64,000 nt of DNA from Tritrichomonas musculus (GCA_039105265.1 JAPFFF010000011.1:4340001-4404000), one strand, 5' to 3'; numbered from the stretch's first letter, positions 8,671 through 19,500 are shown. Notes: generated by a model not told the origin, from the sequence alone. Made by a program: numbers and translations.

Positions 8671-11600
8671 ATGACAAAACTAGAAGATACACCAACACCA
8701 AAATTATATGAACTCCTGAGCCTGATTGTAAATGAGGAGGTCACAGAAGAAGATGACTTATTTGATAGCAAGAACGAACTCATAGAAACTATTGCATATG
8801 AAATTTGTGATCATGGTTACGATGGTGACAACATTTATGAAGCTATGTTCTGGTTCATGAAAGGTATAGAGCAAAATGAAAAAGCAAAAGTAACAAACCA
8901 AAATAAAGAAGTGCCCGCGAAAGATGAAATTCCCCAAGCGCCACCTCCAAAAGATATACCACGATACATTGACAATAATGATAACTACTTTTTGAAGAAC
9001 TTGAAGAACAACATATGGAGGAATACCACGAAAGATGATTCATTTGTTAAGATCACTTATAACGATTTCATCAAGCTCAAAGACGAACAAGAAAAAATAG
9101 TGGACGCGATTATGAAGAAACTTTATGATTCACCAGAGGAGTGGCACATCAATTTCGAACAACTTACTAACCGCGGTAGAGATTTACTATTTCCTGCTCT
9201 TCATAATTTCTTCAACACTATTGTCAAGAACTTCTCTGTCACAAATCAATACAAACTCAGATTCAAAGTTAATAATGAATGGCGGACTTTACCTTTGACA
9301 CCAGAAGCTTTTAACAAACTAATGGAAAACTTTACTAAGAAGCACTTTATATTTGACATGGATGATGTAAAACCTGAGTACTTTTATGAGAAAGGTAGCA
9401 TGGAACTCCCAGAATGGTCTCTCTTTTCTCAACTCATCTTCAGTAAAACCAAAAATGTAAAAAGTAATGCTGATCGTGGTGGTTCTTTCTTTCAATTCTT
9501 AGTCAAAGATAGCTGCCCACAAGAGATAGTAAAATACCTGACTCGCCTACAAATTTTCGACACTCTTGCCAACAACAAAGGTAAACAACGAAAAGAACTC
9601 GATGACTGCTGCTTCATATATGCTCTTCAACAAACAGGGTGCTATGATGATGAAACACTTAATAAAATGCGACTAAGAATCAACAACAGATATCTCTCCA
9701 ATTCTGCTATCAACAATCTATGTCAAGAATTTAAGATCCACATCAGTGTTTCATTCATTAATGAAGATGCGAATTCCAAAAACAAGAAGAAATCAATAGG
9801 GAAGAATTCATACATAGGAGTCGAGAAAGCAGAACCAAATCGTACTCACAAATTCAACATTTACGAGAAACACTACTTTATTGAAGAGCTGACACCATTT
9901 TCTACATACTACATTTCTCATCTCGCAGAGCTTTCACCGGACAAAGCTAACATGGAGTACAACAGCAATCATTGGAGGAAGGCAAGACATTTCATTAGTT
10001 CTTCCAATTTAGTGAGGGCATTGATGAAGAACAATTATTTTCGTCCATTAAATTTCGGAGACGGTTGTATTCTCAAAACTATTTTCAATAATGATATCAA
10101 GAAGGATGTCTCAGGAATTAATCTTGATTATGACGAACAATCCTGCACTCAACTTATTAAGCCAAAAACAATGAAGAAGAAGACAATTGAAATCAATGAT
10201 AAAAAGAGTTATTGGTACTGCGATTCTGAGGCTGACACTTCTGGAGACATTCATCGCCCATACATGTTCGTTCTTCAGTCCAAAGATGGCACAATAACAA
10301 AAACATTTAAAGGAGAAAATTGTAGTGTTTCATTTCTGGATTTCCTTCCTGATTTCTCTGTAGTGTACTTTCACAATCTTGCTTACGACATTAGATTTCT
10401 TTGTTCATATGGCATAAGGAAGTCTGTCATTAAAGGAAACAAATTTATGAAAGGCACAATTGTCTACAAATCTAAAACACTCTATTTCCGTGACACACTT
10501 CCTATTCTCTCATGTAAGTTATCACAATTACCATCAATGTTTAATCTCGATAGTGGACAGAAAGAAGTTTTCCCCTACAAATATTACACCATGGAGAGAC
10601 TCAAGAAGAATGTTGGCGTGATTAATGAAGCAGGAGAAAATGAAGATAAGAGATGGACCGAAGAAACAAAACAACAATTCCGTCACAACTTAGACATTAT
10701 TGGCTGTCGTCTCTCTGATACCACATTTGACATGTACAAGTATGCAGAATTCTATTGCACCCAAGACGTGAACATTTTACGACAAGGCTTTAATAAATTC
10801 AGAGATGGTTTCATTAAAGATTTCAATATAGATCCTTTCAACTTTGTCTCCATTTCTTCTCTCGCTAATGAAGTTTTCAATCAAAGTCTATTATGATCAC
10901 GACTTATATAAATTAGGTGGTGTCCCTCGTTACTTTTGTTCACATGCTATTTACGGTGGGAGATGTATGACTGCTTACAACAAGAAATGGCACACACAAA
11001 AGAAGTTATGCGATTTCGATGCAGTATCTTTGTATCCGTCTGCTATGGCACGCTTATATACCGTAAGTGGCACTCCTAAAGTTATTGAAAAAGAGAATCT
11101 CAATATGGAATTCCTCTCTAAGCAAAGTGCTTATGTTGTCGAAATTGAGGTCACAAAAGTAAACAAACATTACCCTTTCCCATTGTTAGTTCGCAAAGTT
11201 AATGGACTGAACTTAAATGATGACAGAATAGAGAATGGAGAGCCCGTGAAGATGATCGTTGATAATATTTACCTTGAAGATCTCATTAATTTCCAGAAGA
11301 TAGAGTTTACATTACTGAGAGGATACTACTGGGACGGTAAGAAAGATTACACAATTCAAAAAATCATTAGGGAAATCTTCAATAAGAGACTCGAATACAA
11401 GAAGCAAAAAAATCCATTACAGAACTTATACAAACTTATCATGAACAGCTGCTATGGTAAAACTATTGAGAGGCCCACAGATAAAGAGTTCAAGTATTTG
11501 TATGAGGGAGATGAATTAGAGAAGTATTGGAAGAAGAATTACATGAAGATCAAAGAAGATGTCCAACTTCATAACTCAAAACTACATGCATTAAAAGTAC

Positions 11601-12202
11601 TCAAGCCTATAGACGATCATTTTAATTTCTCATTACTAGGCATACAAGTTCTATCCATGAGTAAGAGAATCATGAATGAAGTTATGTGTCTGGCCTACGA
11701 TATAGGATGTCACATATACTACCAAGATTGTGACTCGATGCATATAGAAGTTAATGATTTACCAAAATTAGTTGAATCATATAGAGAAAAATATGGTAGA
11801 GAATTAATAGGCAGCAATTTAGGACAATTCCACTCAGATTTTCCTACAATTAACAATCATGATGAGATGCCAGTTGCTGTTGAAAGCTATTTCCTCATGA
11901 AGAAGATGTACATTGATAAGTTACAAGATAGTACCGGTGATGTTGACTACTTTATTAGAGGCAAAGGTCTAACATTAGCGAGTATCAAACATGCAGCAAA
12001 ATCAGAGTATAACAATGATTATATGAAATTATATGGAGAAATTTATAATGGAAAAGCACAAATGTTCGATCTTACTAAAGGTCAACCATGTTTCAAATTT
12101 AATTCCAACATGACAATCTCAACTTTGAACAAATTTGCGAGAACAATAAAGGTTAAATATGAAGAAGGCAAACGTGAAAACTATTTTCTTTCACATCAAT
12201 GA
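8671..12202 (+). CDS. Polinton 1 family B DNA polymerase (protein-primed type); not whole
   Basis: This is the replicative polymerase of the element. The region encodes, in order, a long N-terminal part of the kind found in Polinton PolB, the 3'-5' exonuclease domain (YWYCDSEAD, then FHNLAYDIRF and YCTQDVNILR) and the palm. The palm shows motif A (DFDAVSLYPSAM), motif B (KLIMNSCYGKT) and the motif C region ahead of SMHIEV. The ATG at 8671 follows a long AT-rich leader. The downstream neighbour is the convergent integrase. The gene carries about one break, so it is treated as a fossil. Confidence 0.88.
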
Positions 12203-12332
12203 GCATCAAAAATAAAGAGCACAGATGATTATCACAAAAAAAGTTCACCATATTTTTCTTTTCATAATTGGTGCGAGGTCATGAGCCATAATTGGTGCGA
12301 TCCATAATTGGGGCATGAGAAGAGTCATGTTT
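12203..12332 (+). repeat. Short spacer with repeated CCATAATTGG phrase
   Basis: Between the convergent polymerase and integrase genes, the phrase (C)CATAATTGGTGCG recurs three times with variations (around 12263-12318). It is a small example of the intergenic direct repeats seen throughout this element. Confidence 0.6.
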
Positions 12333-13463
12333 TTAACCATACATCTTCTTTAATCTATATCTCGGTACTACTTGCTCATTATTTTTGTCATCTCTCACTC
12401 TATACAAACCATCTTCATAACCAACTACAAAATGTTCTCCAGGCTGTATAACCCTTCTTCTTTTCATCATTGTATCTTTAGGATTGTAGACCTTTACATT
12501 AGTCCCATTTTCTAATTTCCAATCTTTTCTGTTCATAATTTCATAGTTCTCTTGTACGATCTTCCTTACTATGAATTCTTCAAGGTCCGCATCATCTTGC
12601 ACCATCTTTGGAGTTACATCAAATCCTGCATACTTAGATAGAGTCTTGTGTGGACTATTGTTGTACTGCCAAACTATTTCACTCATAATGTTCGGCGTAA
12701 TTCTTTCTACTTTCATTAAGTAAGCCATATCACGAATAGTACGTATAACTCTATCTATGATTCCCAATGATGAATGCAAAGGTTCTGTATGCCCTCCCAC
12801 TTTTTGTCTTCTCACTTTTTCAAACTTAATTCTTTGTGGAAAATCATGGTAAACATTGATAGCCTCCTCAGAGAAGAAAGCTTTTTCTGCATCCCCTATT
12901 AACTTTTCCACATATAGATTATCAAAGTCTACCATATCACCAAGAGCATTGATAAATACCTGCGCTGATTTGATTTCCCTAGTTATGACTCTATTACCGT
13001 TATTCACTGCTACATTCACAGGTCTAGCAAATAAGTAACGAGTATTAATGTTGATAGCAATAAGGTACACAATATCCTGAGTCTGCATCAAGTCTATCAA
13101 GTATGTATATCTACTAGTGACAGAGTGCAGCTGAAACTTTTTGATGTTCTCCTTTAATGGAAAATTATTACTGTGGATCTCTTCTGTGTTCTTCCTAAGT
13201 CTACTCTCTAATTCTTGTAACCTTGCTACCTTATTTTTGGACTTGAATCCTATGAGGTTATTAATTGGTGGCTCCACTAATAAATCACCATATTTTCTGA
13301 TATACCTTTTCTCATATTCTTTATACCAATTATCTAGCTTCCTCTTTGTGGGCCTAAAGTTTTGCATAAGTAAGTTAAATTCGTTGTAGGTAAGCTTTTT
13401 AGGGTTTTCATTTACGAGCTGCTCTATTCTCACACCTTCAAATGCTGACGAAAACACATTCAT
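12333..13463 (-). CDS. Polinton 1 integrase (retroviral-type, RVE fold)
   Basis: This enzyme of about 376 residues joins element ends to target DNA. The catalytic core runs from the conserved DLMQ start through the NINTRYLF strand and the LIGDAEKAF segment to the final helix region (EPLHSSLGIIDRVIRTIRDM); these supply the acidic residues of the D,D,E family. The C-terminal part (GTNVKVYN to VVPRYRLKKMYG) looks like the small beta-barrel/chromodomain-like tail of Polinton integrases. I chose the ATG at 13463 (MNVFSSAF) rather than one further upstream because it leaves a 20-bp gap to the divergent gene at 13484. It matches the integrase of element 2 from the core onward. Confidence 0.9.
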   Translation of the reverse strand: MNVFSSAFEGVRIEQLVNENPKKLTYNEFNLLMQNFRPTKRKLDNWYKEYEKRYIRKYGDLLVEPPINNLIGFKSKNKVARLQELESRLRKNTEEIHSNNFPLKENIKKFQLHSVTSRYTYLIDLMQTQDIVYLIAININTRYLFARPVNVAVNNGNRVITREIKSAQVFINALGDMVDFDNLYVEKLIGDAEKAFFSEEAINVYHDFPQRIKFEKVRRQKVGGHTEPLHSSLGIIDRVIRTIRDMAYLMKVERITPNIMSEIVWQYNNSPHKTLSKYAGFDVTPKMVQDDADLEEFIVRKIVQENYEIMNRKDWKLENGTNVKVYNPKDTMMKRRRVIQPGEHFVVGYEDGLYRVRDDKNNEQVVPRYRLKKMYG

Positions 13464-13483
13464 ACTTTTTATTTCAACTAAAA

Positions 13484-13747
13484 ATGTCAATGACGTTACA
13501 GCCACGCTCAGGACAAGCCTTCGCGAGTCTTCCACCACTCCGAAGACCACATCAGAGAAGTACATTTGCAACTCAAACATTAAAACAGATCAACAGTAGA
13601 CTTCAATATTACAGACGAGTTCTTAATACACCTATGCCCGAAGATGAGAAAGGAATTATGAAAAGACAGAAATTACAAGCCAAATATGAGAGAGATATGA
13701 GAGTTAGAAGATTATTAAACCGAGCAATTTCTAATTATTATTCATGA
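13484..13747 (+). CDS. Small basic protein, conserved in both Polintons
   Basis: An 87-residue, Arg/Lys-rich protein (RRPHQRSTFATQTLKQINSR, then QYYRRVLN and MRVRRLLNRAIS). The homologue in element 2 is at 58446-58676 (minus), in the same place next to the integrase. The charge and size suggest nucleic-acid binding or packaging, but no known domain is recognised. It is divergent from the integrase with a 20-bp gap that must hold both start regions. Conservation across two diverged elements is the main evidence that it is real. Confidence 0.75.
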   Translation: MSMTLQPRSGQAFASLPPLRRPHQRSTFATQTLKQINSRLQYYRRVLNTPMPEDEKGIMKRQKLQAKYERDMRVRRLLNRAISNYYS

Positions 13748-13774
13748 GCATTTTTGTTTCTTGTTGGTTATTAA

Positions 13775-14341
13775 ATGTCTAACACTCTTCGCCAAGCTAG
13801 AATTTTATCAAGTGAGAATGACGCTAGTGTAAAACAAGAGCAGAACACAAATGTTAACATAAAAATAACTCCTAACAAAAGTACCCAACCTCCTAATCCA
13901 CCACAAGTTACATATCCTCAAGTGTCTCCAGTAAATTTTACTTCACAGACGACACCATCAGCATTTCCATCAGTACAAGCAACAAGCAGAGGTATAGCAG
14001 ATTTGGGCACTGAACTTGATTCACTTGAGAAGAAAAACAAATTTCTAGAAATGCTGGTTGCCATGTATGAAACAAATCCTCTGAAAATCAATAGTTATGT
14101 AGTTTGTGATAGTAAATTGCTGATGAACATGATTAAACTTTTAACAGATGCCGACAAAATAGAGTTAGTATTAGATGAGTCAGATGTTGGGTGTGGGTGT
14201 AGCGGCACCAATAGTAAGTTCATCAAGATCGACAAAATTCTGGTATACAAAAATAACAAAGCTGAAGATCTAAAGTATGGTTATAACGAAATCTATACTC
14301 AATTTATAAGATATGGTGTGAGCTTGAAGATTGTAGTGTAA
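13775..14341 (+). CDS. Conserved Polinton protein with CxC motif, function unknown
   Basis: 188 residues. The N-terminal third is low-complexity and Pro/Thr/Gln-rich after a conserved start (LRQARILSSE). A short coiled-coil (LDSLEKKNKFLEMLVAMYE) follows, and then a conserved globular part with a cysteine cluster (GCGCSG). The element 2 homologue (57456-58097, 213 residues) keeps the same architecture, with CGGCTA at the cysteine cluster, and the same neighbourhood. The cysteines might bind a metal, which is inference. I do not recognise the family. Confidence 0.75.
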   Translation: MSNTLRQARILSSENDASVKQEQNTNVNIKITPNKSTQPPNPPQVTYPQVSPVNFTSQTTPSAFPSVQATSRGIADLGTELDSLEKKNKFLEMLVAMYETNPLKINSYVVCDSKLLMNMIKLLTDADKIELVLDESDVGCGCSGTNSKFIKIDKILVYKNNKAEDLKYGYNEIYTQFIRYGVSLKIVV

Positions 14342-14371
14342 GCAATGATAGCAACCATGAATGAATGCCTC

Positions 14372-16903
14372 TCACGATTTGAATAATGCTAGTGTATGTT
14401 CATTTATTTTTGCACTTACTTTTCCAACTATTGATTGCTGAATGCGTAAAGTCATAGCATAATCCTCATCTAAGATCCTGCCATCATACAACAGCACATC
14501 TCCTACAGCATAAATGTTAGCATCGTCAACATAGAAAAGGTAGTCTCCATGTGTAGCAAAAGTTATATTACCGTTTTCTTCATCCACATTAGTAACAACA
14601 CCAACAAACTCTTTCCATGATCCATCTATAACTACAGAACATATACAATCAGTACTGTCTGTTGCTGATGATGAAATCCAAACACAGCTTCGTCGCGAGG
14701 GCTCGCAGCTACTGGCATTCTCTCTCTTGTACACATGACCTGACATAAACACAGGCTTTCCAACTTTGAAGTCAGATATTTCTTCCCCAGCTTCTATAGG
14801 TGCGAGATGTGTAATAGTTGTGCTGTTTCCATATTCCTTCAACATTGATTCATAAACAACAGGATCTTGAGGGTTATAATCTACCTTTTTTGTCAATTCA
14901 TGATCTATAATTTTTGTGGAGTACACAGTTTTTGACTCGGATGCTGGTTCATTAACAATGTAGAATTCCTTTACTTTTAATGGGGTTACTTCGTTATAGT
15001 CATCAGATATGAATAGGTAGTCTGTATCATAAAACAACCAGAATGGATCAAATGAATCACTTATGACTTTGTAAATTCCTCCTGGTCTTATACATTCTGA
15101 AACTAGTACTGAGCCTTTATATTTCTTAGTTCCATCAGCATTGGTAGCATCAATATAGAAATTGGTAGTATCGTCTATCGTGTTAAAATCAATGCCTTTC
15201 AAATAGTATTTCTCATTTTTGACTTGTATCTCAATTGGTGTCATCTTGTCAAAATCAATATTGATAACATTTGTTTTTATAAGATCTAAAGCAGACTTGA
15301 GTGCATAAGGTTCGAGATCAACAGTAGGAATATCAGTCTTGAGTGCATAAGGTTCGAGATCAACAGTAGGAATATCACTTTTCAGAGCACAATCACTATT
15401 ACGTACTTCTTCAAGATAATTTTCTGGAATATAACACTCTCTGCCTTTATAAGTTGATTTCACTAATTTTACGTTAATACGGTACTCAAAAGCGTAAGAA
15501 ATAAGATCATACATGCTATCATGTATATACAATATTTTTAGGTTACGACAATTATAAAACATACTTTCACACGACTGAGACATGGCTGTTATGATTAAGT
15601 TTGAAATATCTATAACTTCTAAAACTATACAGGCCATAAATATACTTCCAATCTTTTCCACATTCCTCGAATAGAACATAGATAAATCAACTTCCTTTAG
15701 TTTACGACATTCTATAAACATCCAATCGAAATACTTACATAAATTATTACTATATCTCTTATCAAATTTTATAGTCTCTAGGTTATTACACTTATTTGCA
15801 AAATCTGAGCAAATTGTAACATTAGAAATATCAAAGTTAGTGAAATCTATATGAATTACAGTTTTAGAACAATTTCCGAATGAATACAAAGAAGTTATAT
15901 CTCTACCATTGAAATCAGTAGCAACAGAGATACTTGTAGGGCAATTAGCGTTAAGCTGAATTTTACCAAACTTGACAACCTTATCATTGTAAACTATACT
16001 TGGAATAAACTTTGTTAACTTCGCTACTGTTTCTAGAGTTGTGATTCTACCATTACTAACATTATAAGTATAATCGCCATAAGTAAAAACATTTTCTGTG
16101 ATAGTCTTTACAAACAATATTGTAGTTTCACTCTCTACATTACACTTGATATACCCAACTTTGTCACTCTCATAAGCTACATAATCAGCTGTATCATCTA
16201 TTTTTACATATACTTCTTTGTCATTTATGCTTACATTATGTGAAACAGTGAAAGAGGTAGAAGTTCCATCTTCAAACACAGCCTTTATAGCTAGAGTGCA
16301 ATCTTTCCTGTTATATATTTCATTCTTTTCTTGGTCATACGCTAATAATTTATCTTCAACCAGTTTTACAGTAGGCACAGCAACATCATTAGTGGTATCA
16401 TGTTGTGAGTTTATTATTGTTGGTAATTCAGTTTTGAGTGCATATGGAGTAAGATCAACAGTAGGGATATCAGTTTTGAGTGCATACTTCTCTTCGGCAA
16501 CTTCTTTGGTCTCATACTTATTAAACTCATATGCTAGTTCATCTTCGTCAACAAATTTCTCTTCTACTTGTGCAGCGGTATAATGATCTTCTGCTAATTC
16601 AGTTTTTAGAACATATGGACTCAAATCTACTGTAACAATCTCATCTTTCTTCACATATGGAGTAAGGTCTGGTATTTCATCTTTCTTGGCATATATGGTC
16701 ATGTCTTTATTTTCAACAGCTGCGATTCTCTCTTCATGATTTACAAGCTGTGATTTTATAGAAATTCCTCCAAGAATCATATCTCCATCAACAATAACAT
16801 CATCTTTAACATATATAGATTCATAGTCAGTGTTGTTGTTTCCAGAATTGCTACATACAAAGGCACCATCCTCAACATTTTTCTTTGTTAGTATTCCTGT
16901 CAT
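14372..16903 (-). CDS. Fibre-like protein with phage-fibre repeats and a DUF285-like LRR domain
   Basis: About 843 residues. The start MTGILTKKNVEDGAF matches that of the element 2 homologue (MTAIITKQNVKDGAF). Residues of about 60-200 and 490-520 carry repeats like DLTPYALKTELP, typical of trimeric phage tail-fibre shafts. Between them, around 15500-16020, lies a leucine-rich region (FxNCSKTVIHIDFTNFDISN, then FIECRKLKEVDLSMFYSRNV and MFYNCRNLKILYI). This has the F-x-x-C-x-x-L-x-x-LDLSxF pattern of DUF285/BspA-type surface proteins. The C-terminal 150 residues are the part best conserved in element 2. A role in particle attachment is inferred. An in-frame TTG extends the frame upstream, but the ATG is supported by homology. 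Confidence 0.8.
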   Translation of the reverse strand: MTGILTKKNVEDGAFVCSNSGNNNTDYESIYVKDDVIVDGDMILGGISIKSQLVNHEERIAAVENKDMTIYAKKDEIPDLTPYVKKDEIVTVDLSPYVLKTELAEDHYTAAQVEEKFVDEDELAYEFNKYETKEVAEEKYALKTDIPTVDLTPYALKTELPTIINSQHDTTNDVAVPTVKLVEDKLLAYDQEKNEIYNRKDCTLAIKAVFEDGTSTSFTVSHNVSINDKEVYVKIDDTADYVAYESDKVGYIKCNVESETTILFVKTITENVFTYGDYTYNVSNGRITTLETVAKLTKFIPSIVYNDKVVKFGKIQLNANCPTSISVATDFNGRDITSLYSFGNCSKTVIHIDFTNFDISNVTICSDFANKCNNLETIKFDKRYSNNLCKYFDWMFIECRKLKEVDLSMFYSRNVEKIGSIFMACIVLEVIDISNLIITAMSQSCESMFYNCRNLKILYIHDSMYDLISYAFEYRINVKLVKSTYKGRECYIPENYLEEVRNSDCALKSDIPTVDLEPYALKTDIPTVDLEPYALKSALDLIKTNVINIDFDKMTPIEIQVKNEKYYLKGIDFNTIDDTTNFYIDATNADGTKKYKGSVLVSECIRPGGIYKVISDSFDPFWLFYDTDYLFISDDYNEVTPLKVKEFYIVNEPASESKTVYSTKIIDHELTKKVDYNPQDPVVYESMLKEYGNSTTITHLAPIEAGEEISDFKVGKPVFMSGHVYKRENASSCEPSRRSCVWISSSATDSTDCICSVVIDGSWKEFVGVVTNVDEENGNITFATHGDYLFYVDDANIYAVGDVLLYDGRILDEDYAMTLRIQQSIVGKVSAKINEHTLALFKS

Positions 16904-17602
16904 TTGATATAAAAAGAAAAGTCCAACAACAATGATACTTACAATAGTGATAACCAACAATGATACTTACAATAGCAACTTACATGAATGATATTCTCAT
17001 TTCTGATTTTCATCAATGCTACCTACAATATTGACTTTCATGAATGATATTTACACATCTGAGAAAGAGAAATGGTAGTGGTAAAAATGAAATCTCAAAA
17101 AACTATTCCCTATACTGATTTTCATAATTGCTACCAACAATATTGAAACCTACATGTGATATTCTATTCCAGACTTCCGAGAAACTACTCTCACTATCAA
17201 ATGACCTCATTTAATACTCCTACCGCATACTGATTTTTGATATTTACACTACTAACTCGGAAGGTTTGTCAAGAATAGTAAAACAGAAATTTGATAAGTA
17301 GAGTAACAAAACAGAGAATTGATAAGTAGAGTAACAATTATGAAAATCAGAAATGAGAATAGCATTGATGAAAATCAGAAATGAGAATAGCATTGATGAA
17401 AGTCAGTATTGTAGGTATCATTGATGAAATCAGAAATGAGAATAGCAATTATGAAAATCAGAAATGAGAGTATCAGAGATGAAGATCAGAAATGAGAATA
17501 ACAAAAATAGATGTCAGTATTGCAGGTATCATGTGCGAAAGTCAGTATTGCAGGTATCATTTATGATTATCGAGCTTTCGCGAGGTTTATGATTATCGTG
17601 CT
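16904..17602. repeat. Intergenic array of direct and inverted short repeats
   Basis: No gene is present. The right half repeats blocks such as ATCAGAAATGAGAATAGCA and GTCAGTATTG(C/T)AGGTATCAT on the plus strand. The left half carries the reverse complements (TCTCATTTCTGATTTTCATC, CTACCTACAATATTGACTTTC), so large parts can fold on each other. Just upstream of the fibre start the phrase GTAAGTATCATTGTTG occurs twice on the minus strand; its TCATT fits the trichomonad initiator. Confidence 0.75.
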
Positions 17603-17935
17603 TCAATATTCTAATTTCAGAAATAGTGTAAAGTTGTCAGGCTCAATAATGTTACCATTCGTGTCTGTAAACCATACTTTAAACTGTCTTTTCGTACCTA
17701 CAAATTCATATTTTCTATTATCATCAGGAGGTACAACATTAGCATACCACACTAGAGAATCACAATACTCATCTCTCTGTATAAAGCTACAATGAATTTC
17801 AGTTTCGCCATCAAGATATCCTTTACAAGTTGCACGACAGTATTGAAAGGAAATATATCTTTTGTTTAAGCTGCTTGTAAATTCTGATGGTAAATTATTG
17901 ATGTAGTCTTTGGTGATGTAGTAAGTTTTGACCAT
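17603..17935 (-). CDS. Conserved 110-residue Polinton protein, probable small beta-rich structural protein
   Basis: 110 residues. The element 2 homologue (53267-53599, minus) has the same length and is strongly similar throughout (for example KRYISFQYC, SFIQRDEYCDSLVWY). The last 25 residues (FKVWFTDTNGNIIEPDNFTL, then FLKLEY) alternate like beta strands around a DxNGN turn, as often seen at the C-terminus of jelly-roll virion proteins. A minor structural role is therefore suggested. In both elements the gene sits at the junction between the fibre block and the capsid/packaging block. No known domain is recognised. Confidence 0.75.
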   Translation of the reverse strand: MVKTYYITKDYINNLPSEFTSSLNKRYISFQYCRATCKGYLDGETEIHCSFIQRDEYCDSLVWYANVVPPDDNRKYEFVGTKRQFKVWFTDTNGNIIEPDNFTLFLKLEY

Positions 17936-18028
17936 TTTTATGAAAAAGAAAAGAAATTATCGTTGCTTCTTCATTTATGTTTTGCAATTTGTGAGAACCA
18001 TTTATGTTATTTTTCTGAAAATTTAAAA

Positions 18029-19378
18029 ATGGAACAGCCGCAACAACAACAACAACAACAACAAGAAATAGATATTGATGATGAACGGTTAAATAATTTC
18101 GATATAGATACAATTCCACAGCAATTATGGCGCCCACAAGCACCAGTACAAAGAGCACAGTTACCATCACAGTTTGCACCAGGAGCACAGTGGAACAAGA
18201 CGCCTAGAGATAGAGATTTCAAGAGTTATGGACTTCCTAATTACATGGATCCTAGAAATGGCAATGTTCAAGAAATCATGGGCCATACAAATACTGATGC
18301 TGACTTACTTACAATGTTTAATAAGCTCAATGGTACTGCCATTAAACCAGAAGACATGGATGAACTCTTTGGAACTACAGAACAACAAAGAGCATATGCA
18401 AGACAGTGGTTAATAAAAGGTATAACAGAAAAGGTCAGCAGCATTAATCCAGGTGGTTTCACTTCTAAAGTTGGTATGGATGATCTTGCAAAATTAATCC
18501 TAAACATGAAACGTGATATCACTAGAGTAAAACAAGCAATATCTCCAGCAGGTGCAGATCATATGATCAAAAAACATAACTTAAAAGCAAAACCAAATGC
18601 AAAATGGTTTCTCAACAAAAAAGACCCCAATGGACCAGCAGAAATTACAAACTTGACTGATATCAACAATGATGGAATTCCTGATGTTGTTGTATATAAT
18701 TCAAGAAACCAACCTTTATACGTAAATGGCTACACAACTACAATCTCTAAATTCCCACATGACCTTGCTTACTACCAACAATTCCCACTAAGAAAAGACA
18801 GATCAGGAAATCCTAAGAATAAGTGGATTCGTGAACAATTTCATAACTTACACTATATTGATGATGACAGCAATGATCCTAGAAATATTGGTAATGTTAT
18901 GCCAGGCTATAGAGGATTTCCAGATGGTGTTAACACTACTGGCTACTCTGTTCGTAAAGCTAAGAGACTTTCACCATACCAGAGATTCAGGAAATACCTT
19001 CTCGATAAAGAACTCACACTTAAGTATGCTATTGCTCCAATTCAGAATTTACCAGCAGAAGTTAAATTGCCTATTATTGCTAGAGCTACAGCACACTTAT
19101 GGCAAACAGTATTTATTAATCCTATATTGAACAAATATGGTATAGATGGTAATAATCCTACCGCTGTTGCCAAAGCTAAGAAGGATTGCAGAGATGAAAT
19201 TGATGATATTGTGACTGGAAACATAAGTGACTTGTACTACGGAGATACACAAACCAAAACTAACACAAGAAATAACATCATTAATATACTCAAAACTACT
19301 ATCATACAATACTGCCAAGCTAACAACATACCATTTGATCAAAATGCACAACCACCACCACAACGAAGAAGGCAATAA
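18029..19378 (+). CDS. Conserved Polinton protein with Ca-binding-like DxNxDG loop
   Basis: 449 residues from the ATG at 18029. An upstream in-frame TTG would add an unlikely leader. The N-terminus has a poly-Gln run. The core is shared with the element 2 protein (47487-48923), notably GMDDL, then a DINNDGIPDVVV loop followed by PLYVNGYTTT. The D-x-N-x-D-G pattern resembles EF-hand/dockerin-type calcium loops. The gene opens the capsid/packaging block just before the ATPase in both elements, so a structural or scaffold role in the particle is likely. The family is not recognised. Confidence 0.75.
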   Translation: MEQPQQQQQQQQEIDIDDERLNNFDIDTIPQQLWRPQAPVQRAQLPSQFAPGAQWNKTPRDRDFKSYGLPNYMDPRNGNVQEIMGHTNTDADLLTMFNKLNGTAIKPEDMDELFGTTEQQRAYARQWLIKGITEKVSSINPGGFTSKVGMDDLAKLILNMKRDITRVKQAISPAGADHMIKKHNLKAKPNAKWFLNKKDPNGPAEITNLTDINNDGIPDVVVYNSRNQPLYVNGYTTTISKFPHDLAYYQQFPLRKDRSGNPKNKWIREQFHNLHYIDDDSNDPRNIGNVMPGYRGFPDGVNTTGYSVRKAKRLSPYQRFRKYLLDKELTLKYAIAPIQNLPAEVKLPIIARATAHLWQTVFINPILNKYGIDGNNPTAVAKAKKDCRDEIDDIVTGNISDLYYGDTQTKTNTRNNIINILKTTIIQYCQANNIPFDQNAQPPPQRRRQ

Positions 19379-19379
19379 G

Positions 19380-19500
19380 AAGGGAACCATGAATGAGAGG
19401 AACCATAAATGAGAGGAACCATGAATGAGAAGGGAACCATAAGTGAGAGGAACCATGAATGAGAGAAACCATAAATGAGAGTTATTTATTTTTGCCGCTA
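19380..19500 (+). repeat. Tandem GAACCATGAATGAGAG repeats
   Basis: Six or more copies of a unit like (G)GAACCAT(G/A)AATGAGA(G) fill the gap between the 449-residue protein gene and the ATPase gene. The reverse strand reads TCTCATT, matching motifs at the inner TIR edge and in the other intergenic arrays of this element. Confidence 0.85.

Noticed and set aside
18007-18222. Cysteine-rich open frame opposite the poly-Gln start of the 449-residue protein
   Set aside because: It is the mirror of a CAA repeat and has no counterpart in element 2.
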